Assembly: GCA_025618425.1 (NCBI GenBank)
Contig: CM046852.1
Span: 7,151,566 to 7,215,565 of the forward strand
Source of the DNA: Heliocidaris tuberculata
Taxonomy: Eukaryota; Echinodermata; Echinoidea; Camarodonta; Echinometridae
Direction: 5' to 3'
Length of the DNA: 64,000 nucleotides
Shown here one piece after another: positions 34,349 to 46,261 of this stretch. The position numbers and the translations under genes are program-made. The number at the start of each line of letters is the position of its first letter. The first letter of the stretch is position 1. The notes beneath the pieces are model-generated. The model did not search any database. It was not told where the DNA came from and saw only the letters and a program-made list of their open reading frames with translations.

Positions 34349-34954
34349 GGTCAGATGAGACGGCACAACTGAGAGAGAGACGGGCTAAATCTCGATATAC
34401 ACACGCCCTAGGAGTCCCAGATTTTTCTATGACATGAAAGTCTCCTCATTTTATTAGCCTTTCACCAGTTCATTAAGATTTATTTCATTAAAATTCTGCC
34501 TAAGGAACTCTGAGTCTTGAGTGAAGAGGATACGTCGCAACAGACCTAGATAAATTACTCAAACATGTTGCCATAACCTAAATAAAACGCACTTACCAGG
34601 CTAATAAAAGATGCGGAAATGCCGACTGCTCTCAGTGCCGATTCACACTGCCAAGGAAATAATTTCTCGAAGAAAAATGGATTGTCATCTCTTTCGTTTC
34701 AGAGTGAGCAGTGAGAAGAGACCCGTGGCCTTCGCCACAAGCACATCGTCAAACCATATTAATCATATCATTCATTTTGGAAGCGGGGCATGCAGTGTAC
34801 TCACGAAGTTTGGGAGCTAATTCAAATTGAAAAGAATTATCCCTTCTCGCTAGGATTTCCCCGTTCGTAATACATTTATCACTCGATGACATATGAAAAT
34901 AACTATTTTTCAAATATTTAAATTTAATAGGTTTTCGTTTTGTGTAAGTGTACA
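34349..34954. other. No gene seen
   Basis: Short frames only (about 70 codons), no recognisable motif. Confidence 0.4.
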
Positions 34955-35123
34955 TGGGCCGCGGAACCGGGTGGGGGGGGGGGGCTGCAGCCCCCCCCCC
35001 CCACACTTTTTTAAGAAGACGCGATAAAAAAAATGTCGGGAAAAGGCTCGAAAATTGTAATTAATTAGTGAAATCAGATCAGCCCCCCCCCCCCCCACTT
35101 TCAAAAACGCTCCGCGGCCCCTG
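34955..35123. mobile_element. Small element with GGGCCGCGGA termini and G/C homopolymers
   Basis: GGGCCGCGGAACC on the left and GCTCCGCGGCCC on the right are inverted. Inside are a G tract and C tract joined by CTGCAG (34972-35003), making a GC hairpin, and another C tract at 35083-35097. It resembles other poly-G hAT-like elements here, but I found no matching 8-bp target duplication. Confidence 0.5.
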
Positions 35124-35875
35124 GTATATTTCACAATTATTTTCTTGTCTATACTTAAAAACATCTGTCTCCCCCTTTTTATTTTCCCCTTTCCCATATC
35201 TCGTTCATGATCATCCTCTCCTATTTACACGATATCTTTGCCCTCGTCTTTTCCTATATGTTCTTTTTGTTAAAAACCTTATAAACTGCGCCTCTAACAC
35301 AATTTTGCGCAAACTCTACATATAAATTTAGAACATAATTAATGTTAACCATGTTAACTAACATTCAGAGAGTTAACAATGATCTTGATAGGTTGTTCTT
35401 ACCGAGTGACGTAAAATAAATGACGTTAAGGCAGATATATTGATGATTGCAAATAAGCTTTTATGGGACTTTAAGGAAAGGTACAAATTTGCTCGCTGTC
35501 TTACCTGACAAAAATACCCTTTTTTCCATCCCATCAGAAGTACTCACAAATTTTGTCAACCAACACTAAATGTTACAGTTTGTCAAAAACCTTTCCAAGC
35601 GATTATATTTTTATATTTTCATAGGTAGAATAACTGTGAAGACCATTATAATTGTGACATTTTCAAGCAGTTTGACGTATCAAATTTTGAAAACTGAAAC
35701 TCTTGACGTCCTTTCACATTTTGTAACAATAATGATAAGCTTATAACATGTATAAAATCGTACATGATTTCGCCATCATTTTAGGATCCATGATCTGAAG
35801 CATTTTCATGTCATGGATTGTTGCTGCAACTGCAATTTTTTTTCTAATATATTTGAGGTTTTCGTTCCTGTAGGT
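35124..35875. other. No gene seen
   Basis: AT-rich, no motif assigned. Confidence 0.4.
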
Positions 35876-36458
35876 TTAAAGGGGGAAATTGAATACTTTA
35901 TAGGGAGTGAGCTAGAAAATATTGAGAAAAATCGTAGAGAATAAGAAATTTATTATATTTCGAAAATTTACATCGCTAATGATATGGATAGCTCCCACTG
36001 GTAGTGTGCCCATTCTGTGAGATGTCATACAAGGAGAAGGCCTACATTATTTTGTTTCGTAACCAAATTAATAAAACAATATATCTTTTCTCTTTTTTTT
36101 ATAGTGAAAAACCGAGGGTATTTTAGCCGAGGGGATTTTTGAAAAACATAATGTATTCTCGGCGGAAAATCTGATATATCTTTAATACGAATAGAGACTT
36201 TTATAATAATATTTGTTTCCTGCACAGGAAATAGGAGATTTATTTACGTATGACACGGCACTCAATAAACGATTTTGCTAATGGGGGACCCCCCCCCCCC
36301 CGCCACGCCCGTGATCTCAAGTTGAAACAATTTACAGCTTTTTCATCCTATGTGTGAGTTTCTAAAAGTGCCACTGGTGCATTTGTTTTAATTTTTTCTG
36401 TATCTACTCTAGCCAACATATACTTCTTTTTTTTAATGAAGGACTAATTCCCCTTTAA
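35876..36458. mobile_element. Possible TTAA-bounded element
   Basis: Left edge TTAAAGGGGGAAATT and right edge AATTCCCCTTTAA are inverted. The arms do not extend far. A C-run lies at about 36290-36301. It is grouped by its ends with 7557-8084 and 44902-45406. Confidence 0.4.
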
Positions 36459-36531
36459 GCAGACAAGGCAAATCTCACAATGTCGAACGACCTTTTGTTC
36501 CAGATAGCCCAACAACTACATTCATGTATAA

Positions 36532-37164
36532 GGCCCGAATTCACAAAGGAGATTTGGTTTAAACCATGGTTTAAACCCCCTCATGGGTTTTTAAGCGTAT
36601 GCGCACGGAATCCGATCCAATCATATATTTTCTTTGAGCGCGCGCATGGGCAATGTGCGCTTATATACGCTTATTTTAGTACGCTTACGGCAGTCAGACC
36701 CAACTCCAGAAAACCGAGCACAAGTATATACTCCGAAAACGGCGTATGGAGCAAGATGAATATAGAGCCCTCATCGTTCAGTGCGAGACATTGTGTACAA
36801 AAGACATGGGGAACATCGTGCAATGTCGACCTGCTGTTGATAATATATTTTTCAAAAATAATGCTGCGGATATATTTATTTCAAACGTTTGTCATTTGAA
36901 AGTCATTTCACTTGACGAATCATTCAAGGATTTTGAAGATAATTGGCACCAGCATTATTTTAAAAATTTATATATCATTGGCTGGTTGACTTTGCAAGAT
37001 TTTCCTCATGCCTTTTGTACACACTGCCTCGCACTGAACGATGAGGGCTCTATATTTATACGCCGTTTTCGGAGTATATACCTGTGCTCGGTTTCCGAAG
37101 TTGGATCTGACTGAACGGAGGTTTAAACCTTACCCATGGTTTAAACCTTCTTTGTGTAATCGGG
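36532..37164. mobile_element. Outer MITE with GGCCCGAATTCACAAAGG ends, interrupted
   Basis: The left end GGCCCGAATTCACAAAGGAG, with GGTTTAAACCATGGTTTAAA just inside, is the inverted counterpart of the right end (TTTAAACCTTCTTTGTGTAAT then CGGGG). The centre is occupied by a different element (36691-37113). The 139- and 122-codon frames here cross these borders and are artefacts. Confidence 0.65.
36691..37113. mobile_element. MITE 'CAGTCAGACCCAACTCC', copy 1 (nested)
   Basis: The ends CAGTCAGACCCAACTCCAGA and GAAGTTGGATCTGACTG are inverted, and the arms run for about 130 bp (CCGAAAACGGCGTAT, GCCCTCATCGTTCAGTGCGA, GTGTACAAAAG). Flanks TACGG and AACGG may be a 5-bp target duplication with one change. 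Second copy at 38360-38758. Confidence 0.8.
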
Positions 37165-37189
37165 GAATTAATTCTGAAGAGATTGTATT

Positions 37190-37268
37190 TTAACCTGTTC
37201 ATACTGAAATTTCGCATTCTCATAAGCTTCATACTGTGCCGACCCGGTTCCAGTGGGCCATGGGTTAA
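37190..37268 (+). mobile_element. 79-bp TTAA-bounded miniature repeat, copy 3
   Basis: TTAACCTGTTCATACTGAAA at the left and GGGCCATGGGTTAA at the right. Same layout and length as 18934-19012. Confidence 0.55.
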
Positions 37269-38354
37269 TACGAATGCAATACTTGGATAAAAAGTGGCCT
37301 GTAACCATACCATCATAGATCTCTCCCTAAGGGACTATCACAGCAACCTTATTTTTTTGCAGATTTATACCTCAGGTAGGAAATAGAACGGTGGAAAATC
37401 TGCTCAAATAACTGGAATCGGCACTTTACGATGCTTTACTAGATATTGGCGCCTACAGCGTTCTTAATAGAGATATTTTTGTTTTACGATATCCAGGAAA
37501 ACCCTCAACTATAAAGAGCCAATATTCAATCTTTGTAAATTGATAATTCAATTTCGTCACCAAAATATTGTCGACATAATAAGAAATTTCCAAAATACCT
37601 TCTCGCTGAATTCCCACATTATGGGTAATCGTTAACCTATTATGATCCCCCCCCCCCCGAATGTTGGTAATTTAAAAATTAAGTAGCCCCCCCCCCCCCC
37701 GCATCTCGTAAGCCTACGTCCGACCGGGGATATAATTTCTTAACATTCCTGTGTTTGAACCTTTAAGACAAATTGAGGCCCATTTTGCCGTGCACTCCCC
37801 TGTCTTGTACAAGAAGTGTTGTAGAACTGTGAAAGTTTGCAATAATTCGATTTCCAATGCCCGTCCATGTGGAAGAACGAAAGAACAAACTCCTTCCACC
37901 AACCTGTGTTGATTGACTTTAATATACCTTGCTGCGGGCTGTACGTGTGCTTTTCAAATGTCAACGATGTGTTTTCCACTCTCCATTTGATAATTTGACG
38001 TAATTGGCACACGTTCTTTACTGTTTAAACATGTATAATGTCTCTTTCACTGGCAGATCTACAGCGGTTGACAGGAAAAAATGTGATATTGTGATATTTA
38101 CCTAGCATTTTGTGGAAAATAGAACCAGCACTCGGCAGTGGTGGATCAAAATTTGGGAGGGGTGGGAAAAAAAGGGCATGTGCTTGTCTATTAATTGACG
38201 GGAACTCCCATGTCACTTATAAGGTCTGTTTGTTGTTTTTTTTTTCACGCGGGCCCCTCTCCCTATTATTTCCGAATTCTGGACCGCCCTTTGAGCAGAT
38301 TGAGTTCTTATTTACAAAGTGCGCATGTGCTGAGAAAGGTCACTTGTACCGAGT
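37269..38354. other. No gene seen; poly-C tracts; possible hAT-like remnant
   Basis: C runs at about 37647-37656 and 37687-37700. At 38136-38293 CAGTGGTGGATC and CTGGACCGCCCTTTG might be eroded hAT-type ends, but no target duplication was found. Confidence 0.3.
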
Positions 38355-38359
38355 ATAAT

Positions 38360-38758
38360 CAGTTAGACCCAACTCCGGAAAAACCGAGCATAGATATATA
38401 TACTCCGAAAACGGCGTACAGGGCAAGATGAAAATATAGCCCTCATCGTTCATTTCAAGACAGTGTGTACAAAAGGCATGGAGCTGATCGTGCAGTGCTG
38501 CGGATATATTTATTTCAAATGCTTGTCATTTGAAAGTAATTTCATATGAAAAATCATTCAAGGATTTTAAAGCTAACTGACACGCAGCATTATATATATA
38601 TATATATATATACATATATAGTTGGCAGTTTGACTTTGCAAGATTTTCCCCATGCCTTTTGTGCACACTGCCTCGCACTGATTGATGAGGGCTCTATATT
38701 CATAAGCCGTTTTCGGAGTATATACCTGTGCTCGGTTTTCCGAAGTTGGGTCTGACTG
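38360..38758. mobile_element. MITE 'CAGTTAGACCCAACTCC', copy 2
   Basis: The ends CAGTTAGACCCAACTCCGGA and CCGAAGTTGGGTCTGACTG are inverted with arms of over 100 bp. The flanks ATAAT (38355-38359) and ATAAT (38759-38763) are a clean 5-bp target duplication. It contains a TA run at 38592-38612. Paralogue of 36691-37113. Confidence 0.85.
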
Positions 38759-38882
38759 ATAATTGACCTTCATCATTTGTATGCACCACGATACGCGCAC
38801 CAGTGTGATTTTACATGTTAATCAAATATCGCGTCTACGCCATCAAAAAAAATAGTAAAAAATACAAAAATGCACGCGCGCT

Positions 38883-38983
38883 TACAAATTGGGGTCATTT
38901 CAGGGTCATTTGTACCATGTACTAATTACGAACTGGCTTATTAGAACATGGTACAAATGACCCTGAAATGACCCCAATTTGTA
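38883..38983. repeat. Perfect 38-bp inverted repeat
   Basis: Arms 38883-38920 and 38946-38983 are exact reverse complements (TACAAATTGGGGTCATTTCA...), with a 25-nt loop. One arm also occurs at about 51344-51376. This is the left part of the larger repeat interrupted at 39040. Confidence 0.9.
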
Positions 38984-39325
38984 CGCACACGCGCATTTGT
39001 TTTAGTGGACGCGCTACTTGTCAAACAAGTAAAATCATACAGGGCCCCGTTGCATAAAACTTACCATTAATGGTAACTGTGCTATCAATGGTAACTACCA
39101 TGGTAACATCACTCAACAGCCAATCAAAATCAAGGTTTCCATGGGAGTTACCATTAATGGTAAAGTTACCATTAATCAGTTAATGGTAAGTTTTATGCAA
39201 CGGGGCCCTGCTGGTGCCCACATCGCGTTGAGTACAAAATGATAGCGTTTAAACGTCGATTGTACTTGGTACAAAATTAATTACCTTTATCTGCACATGC
39301 GCAAATTGTAATTACGAACTGGCTG
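38984..39325 (+). repeat. Dispersed repeat, copy 1, interrupted by MITE
   Basis: From the hairpin rightward, GGACGCGCTACTT, AAAATCATAC, then (after the inserted MITE) GTACTTGGTACAAA, CTTTATCTGCACATGCGCAA and AATTACGAACTGG. The same order, without the insertion, is found at 51344-51510. Confidence 0.7.
39040..39210. mobile_element. Palindromic MITE 'CAGGGCCCCGTTGCATAAAA'
   Basis: CAGGGCCCCGTTGCATAAAA and TTTTATGCAACGGGGCCCTG are perfect inverted ends. The arms continue with repeated ACCATTAATGGTAA palindromes. Inserted in the repeat whose uninterrupted copy lies at 51344-51510, so the insertion is visible by comparison. Confidence 0.85.
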
Positions 39326-39889
39326 TCAATGATGGCATGAAGAGGCTAAATATGATAAGTAAATCCCAGTTTCATCGCTTTGCTGCTTTTGTTCAAGATG
39401 CAATTGTGAATCTTTAGTTCTGAATGGGGATGGTACCCACATTGTATATAGAGGCATGGCTGTGACAGTAACACCGCATTGATAATATTAAGACTCTGTA
39501 ACTTTAACAAATGATGTTTCTGTTCCGGGTAATCTAATTAACGGCGCTATCGTTATTTGACAGCGTTCAAGTTTAGGGGTTTCCCGGACTGAAATGTAAG
39601 CTACTTGCCTCCTAGGATTTACATTTTAATTGTTTCCCATTCTATCAAGTCGAATATAAAAGGCAAGCAGACAATTAGGTCATGTCAACCTATAACTCCT
39701 ACAATGCTGATTGATTTTCACAGCAAAGGGGGGAAAAAAATCCTCAAAACGAGGTTAATCATGAAAAGAATAAGTCCGACTCACAGGAGGCGCCATTTCG
39801 ATAGCGTCAGAGCGCGTTGATAGAGAGAGTTGTGACACGCGCATAATAAGCATGCTCGTACGCGGTCTTTGTTTAAAACATGGCCGATC
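39326..39889. other. No gene seen
   Basis: AT-rich with a GC-richer right end (GGCGCCATTTCGATAGCGTC near 39790). Short frame at 39605-39820 unconvincing. Confidence 0.35.
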
Positions 39890-39954
39890 ATGGAGCTCCC
39901 AATAGTTCCCTTTCACGTACATTCTCTATGAGAGGGAACTTTTTGAAGCTCCAT
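39890..39954. repeat. 65-nt hairpin with ATGGAGCT arms
   Basis: ATGGAGCTCCCAATAGTTCCC pairs imperfectly with GGGAACTTTTTGAAGCTCCAT. Outside it GATAGCGTCA-like words occur on both sides (about 39800 and 40017), so this may be the core of a decayed element. Confidence 0.6.
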
Positions 39955-40551
39955 GAAATGACTGACCAATCAGAAGCGACCTCCAGTGTCAGGACTCTCT
40001 GTATGGATAGCTCTGCGATAGCGTCACTACCTGCGCTATTTTAGCCCGTGAAGAGTTTTAACCCATACGTCAGTTGTTAAATTTTATTATTTGCAATGTT
40101 CATTGTGCAATCACTCCGGTTTTTTCAATGACATCACTCTTTCATGACGTGCAAAAGAATGTACTAGTCACTGAAGCGGTCCTAAAGTCAGCAAATGACG
40201 GCTTATCGTTTAAAAAGTGATTGCAAAATTATCAGTGCAGGCAATAATGTTAATAAATGGCGTATATGTTAATGGCCTTCACAGGCTCAATAAGTGCAGG
40301 TAATGATGCAATGATGCCTAGTAAGAGACGGGATTAACAGTACGGAATATTTGTGTGTCATTACCGGTGATCCCACATTTTTCTCCGGCGACTACCACTC
40401 CTGGGAAAGATTTATACCGACCGTGCATTTTTTTTTTCGGCAAGTCTATTATTACGACGCGTGTAAACTTGTTCCATGCTGCGTAAAAAATTTCTATTGC
40501 ATCTGTATATACTCTGTGCTAACTTGCACAAATAGAACGGTGTAAAGAGAT

Positions 40552-40845
40552 GGTCACATTTGTCCCATAACGATAATAATATTAAACGAGATTTTTACTA
40601 AAATGTACACCCTACTATATGGTGTGTCTTCTGACAATAGGGCAGCTCTCGGGTGTACCTTTAATGAAAAATGTATTCATCGCTATCGTTATCTGTCAAA
40701 ATAATGTGACATGCCCTTAAAGGTACAACCTACTATATGGTGTGCAAGTGCGAGAATAGGCTCGTGTCTGTTAATAGTAGGGAAGATCTATGGTGTATCT
40801 TTAATATAAAATCTCGCTATCGTTACCGTTATCGGACAAATGTGA
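40552..40845. mobile_element. Inverted-arm element with CACATTTGTCC ends
   Basis: TCACATTTGTCCCATAACGAT at the left is mirrored by ATCGGACAAATGTGAAT at the right. Direct copies of CC(T)ACTATATGGTGTG occur twice inside (about 40610 and 40727). No ORF of note. Confidence 0.5.
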
Positions 40846-42860
40846 ATAGCTCTTATACGGTTAATATTTATGATAATGAGGCGCTCTATCCCTCCCGAAT
40901 CGACACGAGCCCAGTAATCTAGCCTGATTTTCTCTCTTTGCATAATAAATCATAATCATTCAGTGTACTTAGAGCGCCCTTTTATATTAAACGGAGTAAA
41001 AGTCAGCCAATCATCAACCTTTCGAAGGGACATGCAACCTTTTTATCTAGGGTGTGTATTAAAAAAATATGTAAAAATGTTTGTGAAATGGCATATATTT
41101 CAAAAGCTTAATCCGTTTTTTGATGATGGCATTAAAAAAAAAATCTAATATACGGTACTTATTTCAATGGTGAAAATTTTACAAAATAATGTAAATGTAA
41201 TAATGTAATTTATCAACTCTGAATTCAGTAATTCTATTCACATATCTATACATCTGATCAGTCTTTACCATGATAAGCATTCGATGCTAAAGAAATGGAC
41301 CATTGCCCAAATTTTAACTAATGCGACAAAATAAATGATGCTCATGCATGGATTTAAAATGGTAAAACATGTAATACCATTTTTTTTAAAGGTAGCGTCT
41401 ATCATATATTGCAAAGAAAGTATAGTTACATAAAATGCAATTCGTCAATAAAAATACAAAGATTTTTTAACAAAAGATGGTTTTGCATCTTAGCTATAGA
41501 CGTTTTCTCTAGATATATACTAACTGTATTCTTCAAAGTTCTTCATCGGGTTTCATATGATTTTGCAATCATTTTGTACAGTTATATTAATGCACCTTTG
41601 TTGATTTATCTAATACCTCGAATGAGGGAATTAAAAAATGAGACCTTTAACTACCATTAATCACATCTTACTGTGTTGAAACCTGATACATTCAAGGACG
41701 TATGACCAGTAAACTGAACGTCCGTGGTGATGAGGATATGAAACATATTATATCAACTATCAATTTGTGTGTTTGTTTACAGTGAATATAAATTATAACT
41801 CAGCAGCATATATACATGTAGCTTACATGTCGAATGAATGAATAGAACCAGTAGTTCAATAAGGAAGTAAACGTGTAAATATTGATTGCTTTTAGCAATA
41901 TATCAATCACATATCGGTAAATTATGTTCAGAGTGGTCTATTCAGAAGAAAAAAAAATGATTGAAGAGGAGGGTGGCAAAGGAGGGGGAGAACATGAGCA
42001 ATTCCAATCGAATGCCACCATTAGGCTATATAGGGTATGCTCCTCCACAGAGTTGCGGGGGAAAAAATCACATACTTGAGGCATCCATAGTCACTGTCAT
42101 GACTATGTTGTCCCCTTACGTTTTGGGGTAATAAAGGTCGGTTTAGGGCATCATTATAAAGTATATTTCTAAATTAATTTGGTCTCTGAACCCTCAAACT
42201 AATTAGGGGCATACCCCGTCTCCGTCCTGTGATGGATACATAAATACCTCGGGTAAGGAAATGAAAACTTGTAGTGGCTTGAATGTGCAACTAAACACTA
42301 TGTTTAAAATCAAATTTGTGTGTTGAAATATTATTGTATATGCTGATTTTATTCTCATACATAATTAATTATACTTCCGTCTTTAGTTTTGCCATGTTAT
42401 TGCTCATTACTATATTTGAGTACATTATTTTATATTATATTATTTGATATTGTATTATATTATACTGTTTTATTATTACATATTATATTATATTATATGA
42501 TATTGGATTATACAATATATTGTATTTGTGTATTCAGGCGTACCCGCTACAAGCATCTGGCTTATTGGGACTGCGCCTTCTTCCTTGTAACTTTGCAAGC
42601 TCTTGATTGTACTGATATTACTTTACATGCATGTAAATTGTATTATTTGAACAGATGTTGAAGGTTGTCAAAATCAATGGAAGAAAATAAATGTTAATTT
42701 GAAAATTTGAGCAATACTATAAAATTTTATACACTTATTGTATTGTATTGCACTCTTGTAATTGGTGAATATCTTCATCCTTAGTTGTCGCCTAATAGTT
42801 AATGAGCTCGCCTCCAGGCTGACACATGTATATAACTATTGTACAGTTCTTTAGATTACC
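40846..42860. other. No gene seen; ATTATATT-rich stretch at 42415-42530
   Basis: AT-rich throughout. TATTATATTATAT-type low complexity lies at 42415-42530. Nothing else assigned. Confidence 0.4.
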
Positions 42861-42939
42861 TTAACACACTGCCTATGGGAACCGGATGGACCCTGTAAAA
42901 GTCAATGGAACTGAGAGAATTCAGTAGCCAATGGGTTCA
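42861..42939 (-). mobile_element. 79-bp TTAA-bounded miniature repeat, copy 4
   Basis: TTAACACACTGCCTATGGGA at the left, GAGAGAATTCAGTAGCC inside, and a mutated right edge TTCA. Same orientation as 632-711. Confidence 0.5.
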
Positions 42940-43145
42940 TTCTTTAACTGAGCATTCATATTCAATGTTCATATATTCAAGGGACTACTTCTTCGAAATT
43001 TATCATCTTTTTGAAGTTTGGAAATTGAACCGTATCATTCGGACTTTCTTTTCATAAAATAGATGGGTTCTCTTGCCAAGTATAATATATTGTTTTAATG
43101 ACTAACTCAAATGCACTGTTGATATATAATAAAATACAAGACTAT

Positions 43146-43398
43146 GGCCCGTATTCTGAACTCCGGTTTAACTTAAAATCCAGTCTAAGTTAAACCAAGG
43201 CTTTAATCAAAACTGACTTAAACCGTAAGTCCCGTCTAAATTTCTGTACAAAGTTAAGCCATACTAGACTGGAGTTTAAGTTAAACCGGATTTCAGAATG
43301 TGATTTTCTAAAACTCTGGTTCAAAGGGCAGTTTTAGACTGGGTTTAAACCACACTTAAACCGCGGTTTAAGTTAAACCGGAATTCAGAATGCAGGCC
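43146..43398. mobile_element. Palindromic MITE with GGCCCGTATTCTGAACTCCG end
   Basis: The left end and GGAATTCAGAATGCAGGCC at the right are inverted. The interior is built from GGTTTAA(A/C), TTAAACCG and GACTGG motifs in both orientations. Its ends recall GGCCCGAATTCACAAAGG at 36532. Confidence 0.75.
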
Positions 43399-43403
43399 TA
43401 TGT

Positions 43404-43435
<32 letters not shown>

Positions 43436-43441
43436 TGATCT

Positions 43442-43561
43442 GGGGCCTGTAACATAAAGAGATACAATCAATCTTACGTAACTCTTCAGTACATGGTTTG
43501 CCATAGACTTACGATTGATATCATTCGTAAGATTGATTTATCTCTTTATGTTACAGGCCCC
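43442..43561 (+). mobile_element. Palindromic MITE 'GGGGCCTGTAACATAAAG', copy 1
   Basis: GGGGCCTGTAACATAAAGAG and CTCTTTATGTTACAGGCCCC are perfect inverted ends. The interior ACATGGTTTGCCATAGACTTACGATTGAT recurs reversed at 48805-48931. Confidence 0.85.
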
Positions 43562-44901
43562 TGGACAATCAACACTTTTAATTTATATTACCTCAACAAT
43601 TATCATGCTATTATATATTGTTCATCAAATTTGTTTTGCACATATCAAATTTATGTATTTGTATTATGGCTAGTGTGAGAATCATAATTTTTCTTCTTTA
43701 CATTACTCAAGGGTTCTTGTAGAATGAGTACATCGTAACAATGTATTCCTTGAATAAAAATCTTGCAATACTGCGTGTACCTGAACATGATGAAACAGGC
43801 AGGAAACTCAATTATCTCCCTATTTGCGTCCTTCCGAATCATTATTATCGATTGAGTCCTCATATGTACTTGTTTTAATTGGAAGGGTTCGTGAATGGAG
43901 AATCGGTGCATTGTAATATTCTAGTCCTCGGGAAATTAGCAACAATAAGAAATGATGTGGAGGCCTGCCAATTATACTTCTAACTCACACAAAGTGAATG
44001 ATTATTATACAAAGATGATTGTGCCATGAAGACTGTTGGCATACAAACCGCTATTATGAAAAAGATATCGAGTGATCACTGACGTGAAATGGCAGGGAGT
44101 GAAAATCAGTGAAATTGAAAATGAAAATTCACCCTTTTTTTTCCTTTTTAGAAAACACTCTAAAATAGTTCGATCTGAAACAAAAGATCACTGACGTAAC
44201 TACTGGGGAGTGAAAACAGAGTGAAAATTCACTCTTTTGAATTTATGTTTAAATAGTACATTTATTACATCACTCGGCAGTTAGTCTCAGAGGGAGGGGG
44301 TAGGAGAGGGGGAATCATTCAAATGATTACATAATGTTGGTCATTAATATAATACCATAATGATATAAATATTACAATCATTCATCACTACTGAAAAATT
44401 AATTTCTTTTTAACCACAGTTCCAGATATAGCTCGACTGATGTATAAGATTAGGGGAGAGGGGGTTAATGAAGCCCCCCCCCCCCGGGAGAGGGGTTAAT
44501 GAGCCCCCCCCCCCCTTAAAACAGGACCCCTCATAAATCTTTGGCCATTGCCAACCTAAGGGTAGGCCAAATAGGGAAAGTTTTGTGTCATTTTTGAGCC
44601 AGAGAGAGGAGCCCTAACATGACAAAGAAAGTTGCCTGTTTTCCCCTTGCCATAGGTGAACAGAGAGTAAAGATTTGTTCGAGGGCCTCTATTACCCTCT
44701 CTCTCTCCCCTATAGGGCTGCATAGATTGAGACCCACATCCTCTAACAAGTTACAGTGGCAAGGGGCATATCCAGGTATTCGTAATCATGGGGGCAAAAT
44801 CTCCCGGGTTGAGAGGGGGAGATTGATGTATCTGGGTGACGCCGTGTGCTTTACACCCATTAACCCGTTGCAAGTTGTATGGCTATTTAGTTCTAGGGCC
44901 T
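43562..44901. other. No gene seen; small duplicated poly-C unit
   Basis: 44453-44515 contains GGGAGAGGGG(G)TTAATGA(A)GCCCCC twice. GTGAAAATTCAC-type short inverted words occur at about 44100-44240. The 125-codon frame from 44619 lacks a recognisable domain and enters the TTAA element that follows. Confidence 0.35.
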
Positions 44902-45406
44902 TTAAAGGAGAAGTTCACCCCGAAGATTACTTGAGTTTAAAAAATGCAGAAAAAATAAAGAAAAATATTGGCGAAAGTTTGGACAAAATCCGTTAAAGAA
45001 TAACGGAGTTATGGACTTTTGAAGTTTTGATTTTGTGACGTCACATGCGAGCAGCTCCTCCATTATGTAATGTGATAAATATTCCATAAAATACAGTTTT
45101 CTCAGAAAATTTAGAATATTTTCGTCTGTGCATTTGATATATTGTCAGAAATGTTATTCAATACTAGATTCTGAAAAGAAACAATATTAATTTATCGTGG
45201 AACGTTAAAAAAATGCGAATATATGGAATATTTATTACATGACCAATGGGCAGCTGCTCGCATGTGACGTCACGAATCCAAAACTTTAAATACTCATAAC
45301 TCTTTTATTATTTGACCGATTTTCATCAAACCTTCGCCAATATTTTTCTTTATTTTTTCTGCATTTTTTAAACTCAAGTAATCTTCAGGGTGAACTTTCC
45401 CTTTAA
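44902..45406. mobile_element. TTAA-bounded MITE with long inverted arms
   Basis: TTAAAGGAGAAGTTCACCCC at the left and GGTGAACTTTCCCTTTAA at the right. The arms extend over 150 bp (AAAATGCAGAAAAAATAAAG, TGGCGAAAGTTTGG, TGTGACGTCACATGCGAGCAGC). TTAA at both edges. Related ends at 7557-8084. Confidence 0.8.
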
Positions 45407-46261
45407 GTGGATGGAGAAGGGGGGGGGGGGGCGTGGTTGGGCGTATAATGTCTTCACCCTGTGTGGAATTAAAGTTGGTAGATTAAAGTAGGTATATTTT
45501 CGAGATGCTCGTTTTAAAGTTTCATTTCCATGTGCCCCGTTTAACGTTTTGCGCCATAGACTTCCATTTTGTCATGAACAGATGAATATAACTAGGGGGT
45601 GTGAAGTAAAGCTATGAATAGATCATGAGAAATTCAAGATGAAGGCTGTTTTCAATACAATACTCTATTAGCAAACATGTAGTCAATACAAAACTATTAT
45701 TCTAATACGTCATTAAGCCTACGTATTCTTTGTTCAGCGGAGCATAAATAGGTGAATGGTTATGCAGAAATCTTTTCTAAGATTGGGAGATAACCATACA
45801 GCTTCAAATATAGTAATAGAATGCCTTTCTAAAAAAACAACAACAACACACAACAAACTGGAGGCTGTAGTTTTTCATAGGTGTAGAAATTAATTTTTAT
45901 CCATTGTTTTCCCCCGCTCCTTATGTTTTTTTTTGTTGTTTTTTTTAATATAAAATAAGCCTGGCACGTTCATTCCATAATATAGAATGTGGCACATACG
46001 ACTGTTCCGTGAATATAATATGAGCTCTTTATTTCCAGAAAACAATGGGGTGAATTCTTACTCATCTGCTCATTTAAGCCCCTAATTAATTCAGAAACAA
46101 GGAGAAAGTATGAATGTAAAATACTTGTTTCACTATGCATCTTCAGAGAGGCTCATTACCACAGAATACCAGGAATTTCATAGGAGGTCAATTAACCTCC
46201 GTGAAGTAAGTTTGTACCGTGATTTCATATAATGCAATAAAAAAATAAAAACGAAAACATA
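45407..46261. other. No gene seen
   Basis: Poly-G at about 45421-45431, otherwise AT-rich. Confidence 0.4.

Noticed and set aside
36480..37114. 139- and 122-codon overlapping frames
   Set aside because: They span the borders of two nested MITEs and therefore do not represent a gene.
44619..44996. 125-codon plus frame
   Set aside because: No recognisable domain, and it runs into the TTAA-bounded MITE at 44902.
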